Source: Xenorhabdus szentirmaii DSM 16338 (GTDB lineage: Bacteria; Pseudomonadota; Gammaproteobacteria; Enterobacterales; Enterobacteriaceae). Taken from it: 64,000 nucleotides of DNA. Of this stretch, positions 61,887 through 64,000 are shown piece by piece. Where the stretch lies: NCBI RefSeq assembly GCF_002632585.1, contig NZ_NIBV01000001.1, positions 1 through 64,000 on the forward strand. The letters run 5' to 3'. The translations under genes were made by a program, and so were the position numbers. The first letter of the stretch is position 1. The number at the start of each line of letters is the position of its first letter. The notes beneath the pieces are model-generated. The model ran no database searches, was not told the DNA's origin, and saw nothing but the letters and a program-made list of their open reading frames with translations.

Positions 61887-64000
61887 ATGTCCACAACTAC
61901 CATTCTTGCACTGCAAGGTTTAACTTGTATGCATTGTGTTGGCAGAGTTAAAAAAGCACTGGAAAATATATCCGGTGTTGAACAGATCAATGTCAGTCTG
62001 AATTATGCCAAAGTTACCGGCGATGTTTCAGCTGATATGTTAATCACAACTATTGTTGATGCCGGCTATCAAGCCACTGTCGCCGGAAAGCCCGATATTG
62101 AATTACAACTGTCAGGCCTGAGCTGCATGAAATGTGCAGGTAAAACACAAGCCGCATTAGAAGCCGTGGAAGGTGTCATTGCCGCTGAGGTCAATACTCA
62201 AGCTGCAAAAATCTATGGCACCGCAGACAGCCATACTTTAATTAACGCTGTCGTACAAGCGGGATATCATGCCGAGTTAGCTGATAGGAATGGCTCCCCA
62301 AAGGCTGAGCCGCTGACAATATCTTCCCCGCAAATACCGGGAGCTTTGGCAGCGGCAACCACGTTTTCTTCAGAAACCGCCTCTTCAGTAAAAGTATCTC
62401 CGGAGCTCTCCGCCCAGATAAAAACACCTTCCGTAGCATCAACACAGGCTGTACATACCAAAAATGACGTTATTGATGACAGTGTTCAACTTTTATTGGA
62501 TGGAATGACCTGCGCCAGCTGTGTCAGCAAGGTGCAAAAAGCTCTGCAATCTGTTGATGGCGTGGAGCATGCCAGAGTCAACCTTGCGGAAAGAAGTGCT
62601 TTGGTGACAGGCAATCCATCACCAGATGCATTGGTTGAAGCGGTTATCAAGGCAGGCTATGGTGCGGAAATCATTCAGGATGAAACCGAGCGTCGTGAAC
62701 GCCAGCAACAAGTTGCCCAAGCCAATATGCGCCGTTTTCGCTGGCAATCCGCCTTTGCCTTAGTGGTTGGCATTCCTGTCATGATTTGGGGCATGATGGG
62801 CGATAACATGACTCTCACGCCTGAAAACCACATGATCTGGCTGACGATTGGCCTGGTTACACTGATTGTCATGATATTCGCTGGCGGGCATTTTTACCGC
62901 AATGCGTGGCAAAGCCTGAAAAATGGCAGTGCAACGATGGATACACTTATCGCGTTAGGGACCGGCGCAGCATGGCTCTATTCCATCAGTGTTAATATAT
63001 GGCCGGATGCTTTTCCATCCCAGGCCCGCCATCTTTATTACGAAGCCAGCGCCATGATCATTGGCTTAATCAACCTCGGGCACGCCCTGGAGCAACGCGC
63101 TCGCCAGCGATCTTCCAAGGCACTTGAACGGTTATTGGATCTGACTCCCCCCACAGCCCGGGTCATGACCGCAGAAGGTGAAAAGTCACTCCCGTTAAAT
63201 GATGTCAAACCCAATATGGTATTGCGACTGACAACAGGAGATCGCGTTCCGGTTGACGGTGAAATTATTCAGGGAACGGTCTGGCTGGATGAAGCCATGC
63301 TGACAGGTGAACCCATCCCCCAACAGAAATCAGTCGGAGATGCTGTTCATGCGGGTACTGTTGTGCAAGACGGAACGGTATTGTTTAAAGCCAACGCGGT
63401 CGGCAGCCAAACAACGCTGGCGCGCATCATCAAATTAGTCCGTCAGGCACAAAGCAGCAAACCTGAAATCGGCCAGCTGGTAGATAAAATATCATCAATT
63501 TTTGTCCCTGTTGTTGTCGCTATTGCCGTCATTTCTGGTGCTGTCTGGTATTTTATTGGCCCTGCGCCACAAATTATGTACGCTCTGGTCATTACGACTA
63601 CCGTACTGATTATTGCCTGTCCTTGTGCACTTGGGCTGGCAACACCCATGTCAATTATTTCAGGCGTGGGTCGGGCAGCAGAATTAGGGGTATTGGTTCG
63701 AGATGCTGATGCCCTGCAACAAGCCAGTCAACTCGATACCATTGTTTTTGACAAAACAGGGACGTTGACCGAAGGAATGCCTCAAGTCACCGACATCCAC
63801 ACCTTTAATGGTTTCACCGAAGAACAAGTCTTAGTCTGGGCGGGCGCACTTGAAAATGGTTCAAACCATCCTCTGGCAAAAGCCATTCTGATGAAAGCCG
63901 AAGGACTGCAATTGCCAGAAATGCAGCAATTCAGAACACTGCCCGGGCTCGGTATACGAGGTGAGATTGGGGATAATACGGTACTCTTGGGCAATCAAAA
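61887..64000 (+). CDS. copA: Copper-exporting P1B-type ATPase CopA (3' end outside window)
   Basis: About 704 codons visible. Three N-terminal heavy-metal-binding domains with CxxC at residues 14-17 (CMHC), 80-83 (CMKC) and 209-212 (CASC); E. coli has two. Then the membrane part, TGE phosphatase loop (MLTGEP), the CPC ion site (IIACPCALG), the phosphorylated Asp in DKTGTLTEG, and NHPLA. Cu(I) export, controlled by CueR. A -1 frameshift signal after domain 2 is listed separately. The gene runs past the window end. Confidence 0.96.
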   Translation, partial: MSTTTILALQGLTCMHCVGRVKKALENISGVEQINVSLNYAKVTGDVSADMLITTIVDAGYQATVAGKPDIELQLSGLSCMKCAGKTQAALEAVEGVIAAEVNTQAAKIYGTADSHTLINAVVQAGYHAELADRNGSPKAEPLTISSPQIPGALAAATTFSSETASSVKVSPELSAQIKTPSVASTQAVHTKNDVIDDSVQLLLDGMTCASCVSKVQKALQSVDGVEHARVNLAERSALVTGNPSPDALVEAVIKAGYGAEIIQDETERRERQQQVAQANMRRFRWQSAFALVVGIPVMIWGMMGDNMTLTPENHMIWLTIGLVTLIVMIFAGGHFYRNAWQSLKNGSATMDTLIALGTGAAWLYSISVNIWPDAFPSQARHLYYEASAMIIGLINLGHALEQRARQRSSKALERLLDLTPPTARVMTAEGEKSLPLNDVKPNMVLRLTTGDRVPVDGEIIQGTVWLDEAMLTGEPIPQQKSVGDAVHAGTVVQDGTVLFKANAVGSQTTLARIIKLVRQAQSSKPEIGQLVDKISSIFVPVVVAIAVISGAVWYFIGPAPQIMYALVITTTVLIIACPCALGLATPMSIISGVGRAAELGVLVRDADALQQASQLDTIVFDKTGTLTEGMPQVTDIHTFNGFTEEQVLVWAGALENGSNHPLAKAILMKAEGLQLPEMQQFRTLPGLGIRGEIGDNTVLLGNQ
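62297..62352 (+). promoter_or_regulatory. Programmed -1 frameshift signal in copA
   Basis: The heptamer C-CCA-AAG (62297-62303) is in the 0 frame of copA (Pro138-Lys139). A -1 slip gives GGC then TGA, so one Gly is added and translation ends. A stem GCCGCTG (62309-62315)/CAGCGGC begins 5 bases downstream, with an inner TCCC/GGGA pairing. E. coli copA has the same heptamer and the same Gly-stop ending, producing the chaperone CopA(Z). Confidence 0.8.

Overview
The window comes from an AT-rich member of the Enterobacterales, most likely Xenorhabdus or a close Morganellaceae relative. The chromosomal genes keep the E. coli order (tRNA-Arg/folD/ybcJ, cysS-ppiB-lpxH-purEK, ybbPA/tesA/ybbO/ybbN/qmcA/ybbJ/cueR/copA), while the spaces between them are filled with cargo of Xenorhabdus/Photorhabdus type. 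Genus is inference; no rRNA or species marker is present.

Layout. (1) 1-3.0 kb: GC-rich end of a mobile element with an ATPase-like gene, a tyrosine recombinase and an inverted pair of dif-like sites. (2) 2.9-6.6 kb: accessory debris, with an orphan Rhs C-terminus carrying a TNT-type NAD glycohydrolase and a probable immunity gene, a RelE/HTH toxin-antitoxin pair, two SymE-like genes, and a Phd antitoxin next to a truncated PIN toxin. (3) 6.8-8.9 kb: a retron (NAxxH/YVDD reverse transcriptase, Xre-type HTH protein, two small ORFs, and a candidate msr-msd containing a 21-bp perfect palindrome). (4) 8.9-37.4 kb: a lambda-plan siphoprophage with HK97-type head and lambda-type tail, next to tRNA-Arg(TCT), the position of DLP12 in E. 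coli. It has CI, Cro, replication, Q, methyltransferase and lysis genes but no recognisable integrase, so it is probably cryptic. Its cargo includes a SIR2-family protein, a Tad2-domain fusion and a CRISPR-like mini-array between cro and cI. (5) 37.7-44.4 kb: housekeeping genes folD, ybcJ, cysS, ppiB, lpxH, purE, purK. (6) 44.5-54.4 kb: a variable locus that in E. coli holds the allantoin genes and rhsD. Here it holds a tight seven-gene leftward operon (GGT-like enzyme, MFS exporter, RibD deaminase domain only, RibA, BKACE/DUF849, methyltransferase, RibE-like protein), then a rightward Tsx-like channel, MFS transporter and RutA-like flavin monooxygenase. (7) 54.4-64 kb: ybbP/ybbA, tesA, ybbO, cnoX, qmcA, ybbJ, cueR and the 5' part of copA.

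How they work together. The seven-gene operon duplicates the GTP-to-aminouracil branch of riboflavin synthesis but lacks the RibD reductase, RibB and RibH, and adds a methyltransferase, a C-C-cleaving enzyme, a GGT fold and an exporter. The best reading is a secondary-metabolite pathway to a pteridine, lumazine, flavin or pyrimidotriazine analogue; this is the strongest candidate for an undescribed system. Other points of note are a conserved -1 frameshift signal in copA that would release a copper chaperone with two metal-binding domains, the retron, and the Tad2/SIR2 pair in one prophage lysis region.
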